The notes below the pieces were generated by a model. The model made no database searches. It saw only the letters and a program-made list of their open reading frames with translations, and had not been told where the DNA came from. Of a stretch of DNA of 46,493 nt, positions 17,293-25,432 are shown piece by piece. Source of the DNA: Eubacteriales bacterium (GTDB lineage: Bacteria; Bacillota; Clostridia; Monoglobales; UMGS1388); assembly GCA_029004515.1 (NCBI GenBank), contig JAQVYH010000009.1, positions 1 through 46,493 on the forward strand, read 5' to 3'. Every line of letters begins with the position of its first letter. Positions within the stretch are counted from its first letter, which is position 1. The position numbers and the translations under genes are program-made.

Positions 17293-17954
17293 TATTCTGC
17301 CTCCTTTGATTTTTCTGCTTTAAATGCAGCGTTGCCATTAAGGTTTTTAAGAAGAATTTTTCTTATTTCCTTGTATTCAGAACCAATGAACCCCAAGCGG
17401 AGGAGAAAGCAGCGGAAGGAGTATCTTTCGTTGTCACATGGTCTTTCTATCGCATTAACTCTCTTTTGAGTCCTTGCCATTTCGCATAGCCTGCAGATGA
17501 AATTTTCATACGCTCGTATTTCTTCCGGTGTAGCATTACCGCAGAACCAGGGAAAGCTAACTTTTTCATCTTTCTCAAGCACAGAAAGTTCATCTGTACC
17601 AAAAACCTTTTTAAGAAGGCTTTCCTTTGAGGCTATAATGTTTTTTAAATTCTCCATTGATTTTTCAGTAAAAAGGCTTTTAGGCATTGAAATGCAAAGT
17701 CCTGTGTTTTCGCTTTCCGGCAAGCTTTCTGCTTCAAAGCCGTTGTCGTAGAGCATTTCAAGAAGTCTTTCGATAACCTCGCTGTCAGCCCTGTCATCGA
17801 AAATAAGTGTTCCGTCTTTGTCGATGGTGAAATAATCCACTTCGTAAGCAAACGTCGGTGCTCCAAGATATTTGACCTCGCTGCCGAGCCATTTTGCGAT
17901 TGTTAGTACGAGTTCTTTGCGTTTCGAACCCGTTACATTGTACTTTACCGTCAT
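17292..17954 (-). CDS. phage 'virulence-associated' type protein, function unknown
   Basis: 220 aa from ATG at 17954, with AAGGAGG nine bases upstream; six more codons are open to a TTG. It starts MTVKYNVTGSKRKELVLTIAKW, shows a DKDGTLIFDDRADSEVIERLLEML segment and ends in a basic helical region. Similar prophage proteins are often labelled virulence-related, a historical name without evidence here. Promoter cassette B lies directly upstream; this gene heads the virulence-type/DUF4314/DUF5049 operon. Confidence 0.65.
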   Translation of the reverse strand: MTVKYNVTGSKRKELVLTIAKWLGSEVKYLGAPTFAYEVDYFTIDKDGTLIFDDRADSEVIERLLEMLYDNGFEAESLPESENTGLCISMPKSLFTEKSMENLKNIIASKESLLKKVFGTDELSVLEKDEKVSFPWFCGNATPEEIRAYENFICRLCEMARTQKRVNAIERPCDNERYSFRCFLLRLGFIGSEYKEIRKILLKNLNGNAAFKAEKSKEAE

Positions 17955-17985
17955 ATATATGACCTCCTTCAATTTTGGTAGTCAC

Positions 17986-18014
17986 ATATTACCTCTAAGC
18001 CCTTGATATATCAA
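17986..18014 (-). promoter_or_regulatory. promoter cassette, copy B
   Basis: Minus-strand TTGATA (18009-18014), 17-base spacer, TAATAT (17986-17991), followed by GTGACTACCAAA shared with copy A except for one base. A perfect 7-bp dyad ATTGTGT/ACACAAT (18057-18075) lies between the methyltransferase stop and this promoter and may end the upstream transcript. Confidence 0.75.
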
Positions 18015-18102
18015 GTCATTTAGCATACAAACTTGTGTAGAATTATCAAGCCTCACATTGTGTATAAAACACAATACAAATTGTTAGGAAAAATTATGAG
18101 AA

Positions 18103-19341
18103 TTACTTTTCATTAAACTTCATGACCTCTTCATAAGTAAAAGTCACGCCATCTCGTTCAACTGAAACATAGTCCGAAGAACCCACAAGCTCAATGTATC
18201 GGTTTACGATTACATCAGAGAACTTTTCGTCTAGTTCGATGGTGAAGCAAATTCTGTCAGACTGCTCACAAGCAACAAGGGTTGAACCGCTACCTCCGAA
18301 TGGGTCAAGCACTACAGAGTTTGTCATACTTGAATTCATAATCGGATAAGCAAGCAATGGAATAGGTTTCATTGTAGGATGCTCTCCGTTTTTCTTAGGT
18401 TTATCAAATTCCCAAATGGTAGATTCCTTGCGACCCGTGTACCACTGGTGTTTGCCTTTCTTTTTCCAGCCAAACAACACAGGCTCATGTTGCCATTGAT
18501 AAGGACTTCGACCAAGTACAAGACTCTGCTTTTTCCAAATGCAAGTCCCTGATAAATAAAAACCCGCATCGGCAAAAGCCTTGCGGAAGTTAAGTCCCTC
18601 TGTATCTGCATGGAATACATAAATAGATGAATCATCAGCCATAGCCGATTCTGTATTAACAAAGGCATCCAAGAGAAACTGATAAAATTTATCGTTAGTC
18701 ATGTTATCGTTTTTGATTTTTCCTGCAGAGCCTTCATAGTTTACATTGTAGGGAGGGTCCGTAACGACAAGATTTGCCTTTACACCATTCATAAGAGTTT
18801 CAAAGGTTTCTGCTTTTGTGCTGTCTCCACAGATAAGTCTGTGCTTACCAAGAATCCAGACATCACCGCTTTTTGAAAATGTAGGTTTCTTAAGCTCGGC
18901 ATCGACATCAAAGTCATCATCTTTAATACCATCTTTAAGGGTGTCCTTAAAAAGGTCATCGATTTCTGCCGGGTCAAAACCAGTAAGAGAAACATCGAAG
19001 TCAGCACCTTGCAGATCTGAAATAAGAAAAGCAAGTTTGTCCTTGTCCCAATCACCGCTTATTTTGTTAAGGGCAACATTGAGTGCCTTTTCCTTATCCT
19101 CGGTAAGTTCCACTACAACACAATCGACTTCTGTCATCCCCATATCAATTAAAACCTTAAGTCTTTGGTGACCGCCGACAACTCTACCCGTGGTCTTGTT
19201 CCAAATCACAGGTTCAACATACCCGAACTGTTCAATGGAGCGTTTTAGCTTTTCGTATTCTAAATCACCGGGTTTTAAATCCTTACGCGGGTTATACTCA
19301 GCAGGAAGGAGGGATGCTGTGTTTTTCTTTTCTATCAACAT
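18103..19341 (-). CDS. DNA methyltransferase with N-terminal ParB-like domain
   Basis: 412 aa from ATG at 19341; the start overlaps the end of the SAM synthetase gene. Residues about 1-90 form a ParB/sulfiredoxin-type module (EYNPRKDL, YVEPVIWNKTTGRVVGGHQR). The methyltransferase part has motif IV TDPPYNVNYEG before motif I DPFGGSGSTLVACEQ, the class beta order for N4-cytosine or N6-adenine methylation. No partner nuclease is adjacent, so it is probably an orphan enzyme protecting phage DNA or timing replication or packaging. Target site cannot be read from sequence. Confidence 0.9.
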   Translation of the reverse strand: MLIEKKNTASLLPAEYNPRKDLKPGDLEYEKLKRSIEQFGYVEPVIWNKTTGRVVGGHQRLKVLIDMGMTEVDCVVVELTEDKEKALNVALNKISGDWDKDKLAFLISDLQGADFDVSLTGFDPAEIDDLFKDTLKDGIKDDDFDVDAELKKPTFSKSGDVWILGKHRLICGDSTKAETFETLMNGVKANLVVTDPPYNVNYEGSAGKIKNDNMTNDKFYQFLLDAFVNTESAMADDSSIYVFHADTEGLNFRKAFADAGFYLSGTCIWKKQSLVLGRSPYQWQHEPVLFGWKKKGKHQWYTGRKESTIWEFDKPKKNGEHPTMKPIPLLAYPIMNSSMTNSVVLDPFGGSGSTLVACEQSDRICFTIELDEKFSDVIVNRYIELVGSSDYVSVERDGVTFTYEEVMKFNEK

Positions 19342-20123
19342 ACCAAACCCCACTCGGCAAATGCCTCAAATCCACCAATGGACTTAATGTATGCTCTTGC
19401 CGTTTCTAAGATTTCTTCGTAAGGGATACCATTTACACTTTCATCACCGATTGCACAGCACAGTTCGATGTGTTTGCCTGTTTTCTGTGCTTCAAGGAAA
19501 GCATAAATATTTACACTAACATCTGCTTTGGATAAGTCTTTACCATGAAGTCCTCCACCTGTAATGCTATCGGCCATATCACTACCAAGTTTTCTGTTAG
19601 TAGCGCCGGTATCAACATCAGTTCCGCCCGTCCAATCTCCGAGGGGATTGATTTCAGCTTTATTATATTGTTTGCGGATATCATTCGTTTTGGCATTGCT
19701 TTGGCAGATAATAAGTCTGTCGCCATCAATAATGTATTTCCCATCAAATGGATATTTGCTGTAAATATTACGGGCAACATCTATAAGCTGACGCTGTTCC
19801 AATGTAACAGGTACACCTTTGAAGATTCCGTTGTCTCCGCAACGAAGCAAATCTGCCTGGTTTCGGGCTAGATGTTTGTCTTGCGGTTTGATTTTTATAT
19901 CGCACACAAGATTGCTTCCACCAATTCTGTTTATAGCTTTTGCTACATCAGTTTTATTAATTGGTGAAGAGGTTTCTATAATCGCATGGCAGACACCGTG
20001 TCCAATTAAAACCTCAACTGCAACTTTGGGATTGTCTTGCACATTGTATGCAAGGTCTACAATCGCACCTGCAATTCTGTCTGCCACCTTATCGGGGTGA
20101 GCGGGATTTACTTTTTCAAACAT
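19335..20123 (-). CDS. compact phage S-adenosylmethionine synthetase
   Basis: 262 aa, against about 380-400 for cellular MetK. Key residues are kept: HPDK near residue 8, GDNG (E. coli GDQG equivalent), a lysine in ICQSNAK, the phosphate-binding DTGATNRKLGSD, and GGGLHGKDLSKAD with both lysines. It would make SAM from methionine and ATP. It ends inside the start of the ParB-methyltransferase gene, so the two are translationally coupled: a cofactor maker beside a cofactor user. What is lost is mainly peripheral and C-terminal sequence. Activity is an inference. Confidence 0.85.
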   Translation of the reverse strand: MFEKVNPAHPDKVADRIAGAIVDLAYNVQDNPKVAVEVLIGHGVCHAIIETSSPINKTDVAKAINRIGGSNLVCDIKIKPQDKHLARNQADLLRCGDNGIFKGVPVTLEQRQLIDVARNIYSKYPFDGKYIIDGDRLIICQSNAKTNDIRKQYNKAEINPLGDWTGGTDVDTGATNRKLGSDMADSITGGGLHGKDLSKADVSVNIYAFLEAQKTGKHIELCCAIGDESVNGIPYEEILETARAYIKSIGGFEAFAEWGLVC

Positions 20124-20126
20124 ATA

Positions 20127-20669
20127 TCATCGTCCTCTCCTTGCACGAAGCAATCTTTCCATTACATCATCTTGCGGATTAGAACCGCTGTATTCGGATG
20201 TGCAGTTTTCTCGAATTATCTGAAATATTTCCGACCACAGCCTATTTGCCTGTGTCATATACTTATCTCCAATTGCAACATACGGAGACTGGATTGCTGC
20301 ACCCGTTGTCGGATGCTTTGCTAAAAAGCCAAGCTCACTTGTTAAGGTTTCACATTGAATCCACCTTGCACAGCTCATTGCAAAACGTTCTATAAGTTGC
20401 GGAGAAACTATTGTGGCACAACCACGTTCATATAACCACGACCATGTGTTTTGGAATATTTCTGCAGCACATAATGTTGTACCATCTTTTTGTTTTGCAG
20501 ATAAATACTCTGCAGGCTTTGGCATTAGTTGCCCCTCAAGGTCAGGTGCGCTGTCTTTGAAATCAATGACTGTCAGCACTCTTTTGCCGGGATTTCCATT
20601 TGAAATCTTATCAGCAATTGCCTTTTTTGGTCGACCGCCAGAGCCACTCTGTGGGCCTCTTTTCCCCAT
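20127..20669 (-). CDS. phage terminase small subunit, P27 family
   Basis: 180 aa, MGKRGPQSGSGGRPKKAIAD, a Gly/Arg-rich N-terminus typical of P27-type small terminases, followed by a helical core (RFAMSCARWIQCETLTSELG) and the YVAIGDKYMTQANRLWSEI segment. It recognises the packaging site for the large subunit. Preceded by GAAGGTGA and by the presumed cos region. Confidence 0.9.
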   Translation of the reverse strand: MGKRGPQSGSGGRPKKAIADKISNGNPGKRVLTVIDFKDSAPDLEGQLMPKPAEYLSAKQKDGTTLCAAEIFQNTWSWLYERGCATIVSPQLIERFAMSCARWIQCETLTSELGFLAKHPTTGAAIQSPYVAIGDKYMTQANRLWSEIFQIIRENCTSEYSGSNPQDDVMERLLRARRGR

Positions 20670-20854
20670 AAAAAATCACCTTCTTTCAAGCTGGGGGTCT
20701 ATTCCCCTGAAAACTTTTGCGAAAATTCACACGGCACCCCACGCCGCTGTCCACATTAAAAAGTTTTGAAGATTTGACCGCCCCCAGGGAATGACAATAG
20801 CACAAAGCATATATAGCTTTGAGGTATCGTACTAAAATGTATACGATGCCTCTT
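20670..20854 (-). other. candidate cos/packaging region between HNH and small terminase
   Basis: A gap of 185 bases with G/C-rich patches unusual for this window (gaccgcccccaggg near 20778, gctgggggtctattcccct near 20691, cacggcaccccacgccgct near 20731) and a long dyad at 20821-20852 (11-bp arms). HNH-cos-TerS order is common in HK97-type phages. The cut site itself cannot be located from sequence. Confidence 0.45.
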
Positions 20855-21220
20855 TTATTGTTTTCCCCATCGGTCGCCCATCTCCACAGTAATACGTGAG
20901 TGGCAGGACTTACACAAAGACATAAGGTTACTTGCATCATTGTCACCACCACGAGAGAGTGGCAGGATATGATGAACCTCCTCGGCAGCAACAAACCTAC
21001 CGTTCTTTTGACACTCCTCACACAAAGGGTGAGCCTTGATGTACCTATCACGAATGCGTTTCCAGGCACGACCATATCTTTTGTTGGATGTAGGGTCACG
21101 TTGATACTGGTTGTAATGCTTGTTGGCTACTTGCTTATGCTCGCTACAGTATTGCTCACCATTTTCACAGAGCCGACCGCAGCCGTTCATACTACAAGGT
21201 CGCTTAGGTTTGATTGGCAC
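20855..21220 (-). CDS. HNH endonuclease (packaging-associated)
   Basis: 121 aa from GTG at 21220, with CGGAGGTGA six bases upstream. Zinc-binding Cys pairs (CSMNGCGRLC, CEEC, CKSC) frame the HNH core: EEVHHILPLSRGGDNDASNLMS then CKSCHSRIT. Phage HNH proteins next to terminase genes help the terminase cut cos DNA. It is the first gene after the candidate late promoter. Confidence 0.92.
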   Translation of the reverse strand: MPIKPKRPCSMNGCGRLCENGEQYCSEHKQVANKHYNQYQRDPTSNKRYGRAWKRIRDRYIKAHPLCEECQKNGRFVAAEEVHHILPLSRGGDNDASNLMSLCKSCHSRITVEMGDRWGKQ

Positions 21221-21248
21221 AGTTTCACCTCCGTTCAGGCATAAGAAA

Positions 21249-21276
21249 AGCCACTAAGGATTTCTCCCCAATGGCT
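21249..21276 (-). terminator. terminator-like hairpin ahead of the HNH gene
   Basis: On the minus strand AGCCATTGGGG and CCTTAGTGGCT pair imperfectly and are followed by TTTCTTAT. It lies between the candidate late promoter and the HNH gene, so it could end the early transcript or act as a late-gene attenuator. Confidence 0.5.
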
Positions 21277-21294
21277 GTATGCTAATCTTCTATT

Positions 21295-21323
21295 ATAATA
21301 ATATCACACTTACACTGTGCCAA
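21295..21323 (-). promoter_or_regulatory. candidate late promoter
   Basis: Minus-strand TTGGCA (21318-21323), 17-base spacer, TATTAT (21295-21300). The -35 box lies inside the first of three TTGGCACA repeats. Position between the DUF1492-like regulator and the HNH/terminase genes fits a switch from early to late transcription. Confidence 0.5.
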
Positions 21324-21343
21324 GTTGTGCCAAAGTGTGCCAA
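21316..21343 (-). repeat. three TTGGCACA repeats at exact 10-base spacing
   Basis: Copies at 21316-21323, 21326-21333 and 21336-21343 (tgtgccaa on the plus strand). A 10-base period puts them on one face of the helix, as for an activator binding side by side and touching RNA polymerase at the -35 box. The upstream gene product (DUF1492-like) is the obvious candidate protein. Confidence 0.85.
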
Positions 21344-21346
21344 CTT

Positions 21347-21757
21347 TCATTTTGGGGCAGAAAAGTTTTTTAGGGCCGAGGAATGAATGCGATGCACAGT
21401 ACGATTAGACACATTCATGAGAATGCCGATTTTACTCCAAGAGTAATTATTGACATAACGGTAACGCAGCAGCATTCTTTCATCGGGACTACTCATAGAT
21501 TTAATTGCACTGTTGATTTCACCTTTTAATGCAATCAGCCTATCAATCTCGATGCCCAGTTCTTTTTCCATATCAACAATTTTTGTAATGCAACGCACAA
21601 ATGGTGGGTCAGTGCTTCTAGTATGGTCAACACGCTCACCAAAGTTACTGCCTGAAAGGCTACAAGAGAGGGAGCGAAGTTCGTCAATCTCAGCAAGGTG
21701 TGAATTTACCAGTTCATTTAGTCGGTAAGCTTGGCCTAAGTATTCCTTTGCTGTCAT
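21347..21757 (-). CDS. DUF1492/sigma-like late transcription regulator
   Basis: 136 aa, MTAKEYLGQAYRLNELVNSHL. N-terminal helical part, then a C-terminal sigma region 4-like helix-turn-helix: DERMLLRYRYVNNYSWSKIGILMNVSNRTVHRIHSSAL. It resembles DUF1492/ArpU-type proteins that control late phage genes. It is the last gene before the TTGGCACA repeats and candidate late promoter, consistent with acting there. Directly adjoins the 81 aa gene. Confidence 0.8.
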   Translation of the reverse strand: MTAKEYLGQAYRLNELVNSHLAEIDELRSLSCSLSGSNFGERVDHTRSTDPPFVRCITKIVDMEKELGIEIDRLIALKGEINSAIKSMSSPDERMLLRYRYVNNYSWSKIGILMNVSNRTVHRIHSSALKNFSAPK

Positions 21758-22003
21758 TTACACCACCTCGCTTTTTAACTTTGCAAGAAGTGATTTTCCG
21801 TCAAGCTTAGTCAACATAGAAAACCAATCTCCCAAAAAGAATCGCTCAATGGAGGTCTTCTCAGACACCATCTTGATATACTCGCAATCCTGCTCATCTT
21901 CTAAACAAAGAGGACGGTGGGCATTCAGCCACATCACCGTTTCACGGTAATCTTTCACGGCTTGTATAATAATTGCATTTGCTAAGTTTTCATAGTTTTG
22001 CAT
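21758..22003 (-). CDS. small phage protein, function unknown
   Basis: 81 aa, MQNYENLANAIIIQAVKDYRET. Mostly helical, with FLGDWFSMLTKLDGKSLLAKLK at the C-terminal end. It stops one base before the DUF1492-like start, so the two are coupled. Similar small proteins are often found just before such regulators in Firmicutes prophages. Function unknown. Confidence 0.65.
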   Translation of the reverse strand: MQNYENLANAIIIQAVKDYRETVMWLNAHRPLCLEDEQDCEYIKMVSEKTSIERFFLGDWFSMLTKLDGKSLLAKLKSEVV

Positions 22004-22060
22004 TCTGATACCTCCGAAAATTAAAATTTCCAGTGAAGCATCGAAGCGTTGTATTTTTGT

Positions 22061-22345
22061 TTATTGCAGAGTACCGTTTATAACGGCACGCACCTCATCT
22101 ACGGAGCGGACCACATAAGCGCGTCCACCACAAGCAAGGATTTTTTTAATCGTAGCATTTTGAAGTGCTGTAACCTTACCATTTGCAGTTTTTACTTCAA
22201 ATGCGTAGAACTTGCCACTTATGCAGGCAATAATATCGGGAATGCCAGCCGTACCATACATTCCACCATGTTCCTTCCAAGCAAAGCACCCATCAATAGT
22301 TTTAAGATGTTTTAAAATTGATCTAACAATATCTGTTTCTTTCAT
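22061..22345 (-). CDS. VRR-NUC domain nuclease
   Basis: 94 aa, a stand-alone VRR-NUC fold: KHLKTIDGCFAWKEHGGMYG, GIPDIIACISGKFYAFEVKT with the D...E-x-K metal site, then the C-terminal RAYVVRSVDEVRAVIN. Phage VRR-NUC proteins are structure-specific nucleases thought to process replication or recombination intermediates. It lies next to the primase-helicase gene across an inverted-repeat, AT-rich gap. Confidence 0.9.
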   Translation of the reverse strand: MKETDIVRSILKHLKTIDGCFAWKEHGGMYGTAGIPDIIACISGKFYAFEVKTANGKVTALQNATIKKILACGGRAYVVRSVDEVRAVINGTLQ

Positions 22346-22377
22346 GTGTCAACCAACTTTCCTTTAATTTCAAGGCT

Positions 22378-22501
22378 TTTGACACATTTGACAGCTGAAT
22401 TTACATTTTCACAGATATTAAAATAAAAATATATAGTATGTGTGTATATATTTTTTAATAATAATATAAGAATATAGGATTTCTGCTGTCAAAGTGTCAA
22501 A
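22378..22501. repeat. inverted repeat flanking AT-rich DNA, candidate replication origin
   Basis: Left arm 22378-22395 (tttgacacatttgacagc) and right arm 22485-22501 (gctgtcaaagtgtcaaa) are inverted copies differing by one base deletion and flank about 89 bases of almost pure A+T. Each arm holds two TTTGACA units; another gttgacaca unit (complement) lies at 22345-22353. Located directly downstream of the primase-helicase gene. Confidence 0.55.
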
Positions 22502-22520
22502 TCGCAAATCCGATTGTGGC

Positions 22521-25004
22521 TTAAATTTGCGTTTCATCAAGCTTAATACCTATAATAACTCGTCGTTTTCCGAGTTTGTCAACTCCACGCTCTATTTGTG
22601 GCAGAGCAGAAGTCAGCTGAGAAACAAACATTTTTTGAGAATATGGCTTTAACCCACATTCCTCGCAATAGCTTTTATAGGCATGGAATAACTCTGTACT
22701 TCCAACGTTGTGTTTGTCATCAACTTGGCAATATTCCCTGACAAAAGATAACACTGAATCGCTGTCTTCTCGGTATTGTTGTAATTCTGCTTTGTTTTTC
22801 TCGGTTTCACTGAACATATAGTGGTTGTTCATAAGACGCTTTAACCCTTCAAGAGCAAAAAGAAATATTCCATCCGCCTCAGCACGGAATTTATCCACAA
22901 GGTTCGGGTCACGTTTTTCCTTGGGTACCGTGTTATTAAATCGCATGATGATAAGCCTGCGATAAAAGCCCTCTGACCTATCACCATAGTTTTTAGGGAT
23001 GCTATTACAAGAAAACAGCAGTCTAGCACAGGACTGAAAGCTAAATGGGTTCTTGTTTTTCTTTTCCACGGTTAAATAGTCCTCACCAACCAGTGCTTTG
23101 AAGATACCATTATCATCAATATTCTTTGTGGGCAAATCAGCAAAAATATTTGCAAGCTTTCCGAATAGTTCAGCTGTCTTAAAACGCTCATTTAATGCCT
23201 GCCACGATACATTTGACACGTTCTGCTTGCCTAAAAGAATATCGTTTAATACTCTTAAAAGCACGGACTTGCCAGCACCCGCCGCACCCACAATTACAAA
23301 GCATTTTTGTGCGGAGTTTACAGGTATTAGAAAATAGCCAAGCATCTCCTGAATAAGTGCCACTTGCTCCATATCTCCACCCATAGACTCTTTTAGAAAT
23401 TGCTTAAATAGTGGGCAATCCGAATTTTTATCGTAAGTCACATTCAGCTGCACTGTTGAGGAATACTCAGGGGTATGCTCTGAGAGAGTATCTTCAAGAA
23501 CATTGTACAAGCCGTTTCTGACATTGATAATATAGGGGTTAGCGTTTAGCTCACGAATATCACGTTGTATACGAAGTCGCCATTGATGTTCTGCGTCCAC
23601 GATTTGGTTCATCTTGGTTTCTCGTGAGAGCATTTTTTCCTGCACCAATCTTTGCGCCTCCATTTCCTGCATATCTCTGTAAACACCACCTTGATAAATG
23701 AAATGTTGCTCTGCGGCATAAAACACATTTTCTGAAATTGCTAAATTTTCCGCTAAAACACCGGGAAGAAATTTAAGGCCACGCTCGGTTGTCTCATACC
23801 AATCAGGCACATCGGTTTGAATGCGATTTTGCTTTACCTTAGCGTTTGCAGAGTAGGTTTTACTGACCTCTTTATAAATAGCGGTTAGTGGTTTTAGAAA
23901 TGTGTTCTTAAACTTAAAATGCTCCTTGAGTTCAAAGTTAATAATTGTTTCAGCGGTAACAACATCTTGGTTATAGAGATAGGTTTCGATAAAGCTTTTA
24001 GCAGTCTGCGTATCGTTTACAGCATCACCACTTACAGGCAATGTCTGTATTATTTCACGCAAACCCCCAACGCTCATAGGTAAATACACAAGTGCCGCAG
24101 GTGCTTTGCAGGTACATTCTCCATTTTGCAGTTTTGGACACCTATAGCCTTTTTCTGAAATGGTCTGACAGGTCATAGGCTTGGTTCCACTTTCAAGAAA
24201 ATGATTGATTTTCCTTTGTGTAGTGGCTTTGTCATACCCTGTATATGGAGCGGATAACTCATGAATGATTGCTGTGCCACCCTCAAAAGATGCAATATTT
24301 GTAATCATAGCATACCAATCATGTTCAGGTAGGGTTGCGGCATTTTCACGGCAGTGCTTCATAAATGCACATTGATGCAAAATCATATCAAGACCTTTTT
24401 CAGAGCCTTTTTTAATTTCCAGTGGCTTGCTTTCTAATTCGGGCAACGCATCAGATAACTGCTTTTGTGTGTATCTGCGTTCTGGGTGAAAGGAAATGCA
24501 CTCCACCATAACAGGGTCAGCCTTGCAATGATTAAACCCCGGCAGACGCATTACGCGGCTTTCATTTACACACATTGGGTCCCCAGAAAACTGCTTTACC
24601 AGCTGTTTTTGAACGCCACGAAATTCTTTCACAACGGCATCCTTCATAAACCAATAGGTGTGTAGGGACTTCTTTGTTTTTATCACCATGGATGGTGGCA
24701 ACGGAAACTCATCAATGCGTTTTTGTTGCTCCTCAAAGGTAGAATCATCACATTCTACAAACTGAGCATTGATACGGGTAATACTTGAATCATCGTGTCC
24801 ACCAGAGTTTACTACAAAGAAAATACCACGATTTAAATTGTTGTGTTGCGTAAGTGTGGTTTCTATTGTCTTGTATTTACCACATTCAACCGTTAGCTTT
24901 TGCCCTGTGAAAATACCTTCTTTTTTATCATCAAATACACGAAAGCAGACGGTATCCTCTGGATTGAATAGGCTCTGTAAAATTTCCTGTGCAGATACGC
25001 TCAT
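22521..25004 (-). CDS. phage primase-helicase, P4/D5 type
   Basis: 827 aa. The N-terminal part (residues about 1-180) includes FFVVNSGGHDDSSITRINAQFVEC and SLHTYWFM, a RepB-like primase fold. A Cys cluster near 290-305 (CPKLQNGECTC) is a possible zinc site. The C-terminal SF3-like ATPase has Walker A VGAAGAGKSVLLRVL near residue 571, IFADLPTKNIDDNGIF, and the RLLFSCNSIPKNYGDRSEGF arginine region. It starts phage replication by unwinding the origin and making primers. The start overlaps the DUF7768-like gene by one base. Confidence 0.9.
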   Translation of the reverse strand: MSVSAQEILQSLFNPEDTVCFRVFDDKKEGIFTGQKLTVECGKYKTIETTLTQHNNLNRGIFFVVNSGGHDDSSITRINAQFVECDDSTFEEQQKRIDEFPLPPSMVIKTKKSLHTYWFMKDAVVKEFRGVQKQLVKQFSGDPMCVNESRVMRLPGFNHCKADPVMVECISFHPERRYTQKQLSDALPELESKPLEIKKGSEKGLDMILHQCAFMKHCRENAATLPEHDWYAMITNIASFEGGTAIIHELSAPYTGYDKATTQRKINHFLESGTKPMTCQTISEKGYRCPKLQNGECTCKAPAALVYLPMSVGGLREIIQTLPVSGDAVNDTQTAKSFIETYLYNQDVVTAETIINFELKEHFKFKNTFLKPLTAIYKEVSKTYSANAKVKQNRIQTDVPDWYETTERGLKFLPGVLAENLAISENVFYAAEQHFIYQGGVYRDMQEMEAQRLVQEKMLSRETKMNQIVDAEHQWRLRIQRDIRELNANPYIINVRNGLYNVLEDTLSEHTPEYSSTVQLNVTYDKNSDCPLFKQFLKESMGGDMEQVALIQEMLGYFLIPVNSAQKCFVIVGAAGAGKSVLLRVLNDILLGKQNVSNVSWQALNERFKTAELFGKLANIFADLPTKNIDDNGIFKALVGEDYLTVEKKNKNPFSFQSCARLLFSCNSIPKNYGDRSEGFYRRLIIMRFNNTVPKEKRDPNLVDKFRAEADGIFLFALEGLKRLMNNHYMFSETEKNKAELQQYREDSDSVLSFVREYCQVDDKHNVGSTELFHAYKSYCEECGLKPYSQKMFVSQLTSALPQIERGVDKLGKRRVIIGIKLDETQI

Positions 25005-25432
25005 TAAACCGCCCCCTTAAAGTAACAAATTTTTTTACCGAGCCTTTTGGCTTCATTTATCTCTAACTCCATACCCTGTGAGATTTCACCAAAGCACCAA
25101 ACCTCGTCACAAATCGCAAGCAGTGCAAGGCCGAACATCAATCCCATCTCCCGCTCGTGGGGGTCTGCGTCATTTAGCATTACAGGGTAAGTAAGGTGGC
25201 TGGCAACAGGCATACACTTTTTCTCAATTACATATTGACAATAGCGAATTGCATTGGCTACATTTGAATTAATATCTCCAGCGTATTTGGATGCCACATA
25301 AACCTTGGGTCGGTTTTTGAGTTCGTGTTGGCGTCTCCACTTTTCCTTTTGCTCTAGCTTATATTCACGCATGACTCGACCTATTGCAATGCCGGCCGTT
25401 GGGTCTGAATACCCTTCAGAATTTTTATACAT
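25004..25432 (-). CDS. DUF7768-like (nucleoside deoxyribosyltransferase-fold) protein
   Basis: 142 aa. After a charged N-terminus, PKVYVASKYAGDINSNVANAI, PVASHLTYPVMLNDADPHERE and CDEVWCFGEISQGMELEI form the Rossmann-like pattern of DUF4406/DUF7768 proteins, related to nucleoside 2-deoxyribosyltransferases. A role in nucleotide metabolism or replication is possible but unproven. It fits tightly between polymerase and primase genes. Confidence 0.7.
   Translation of the reverse strand: MYKNSEGYSDPTAGIAIGRVMREYKLEQKEKWRRQHELKNRPKVYVASKYAGDINSNVANAIRYCQYVIEKKCMPVASHLTYPVMLNDADPHEREMGLMFGLALLAICDEVWCFGEISQGMELEINEAKRLGKKICYFKGAV

Noticed and set aside
21316-21343. TTGGCACA repeats as a sigma-54 (-24/-12) promoter
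   Set aside because: The -24-like TGGCAC is present but no TTGC box follows at the required spacing; the triplet with 10-base period fits an activator site better.
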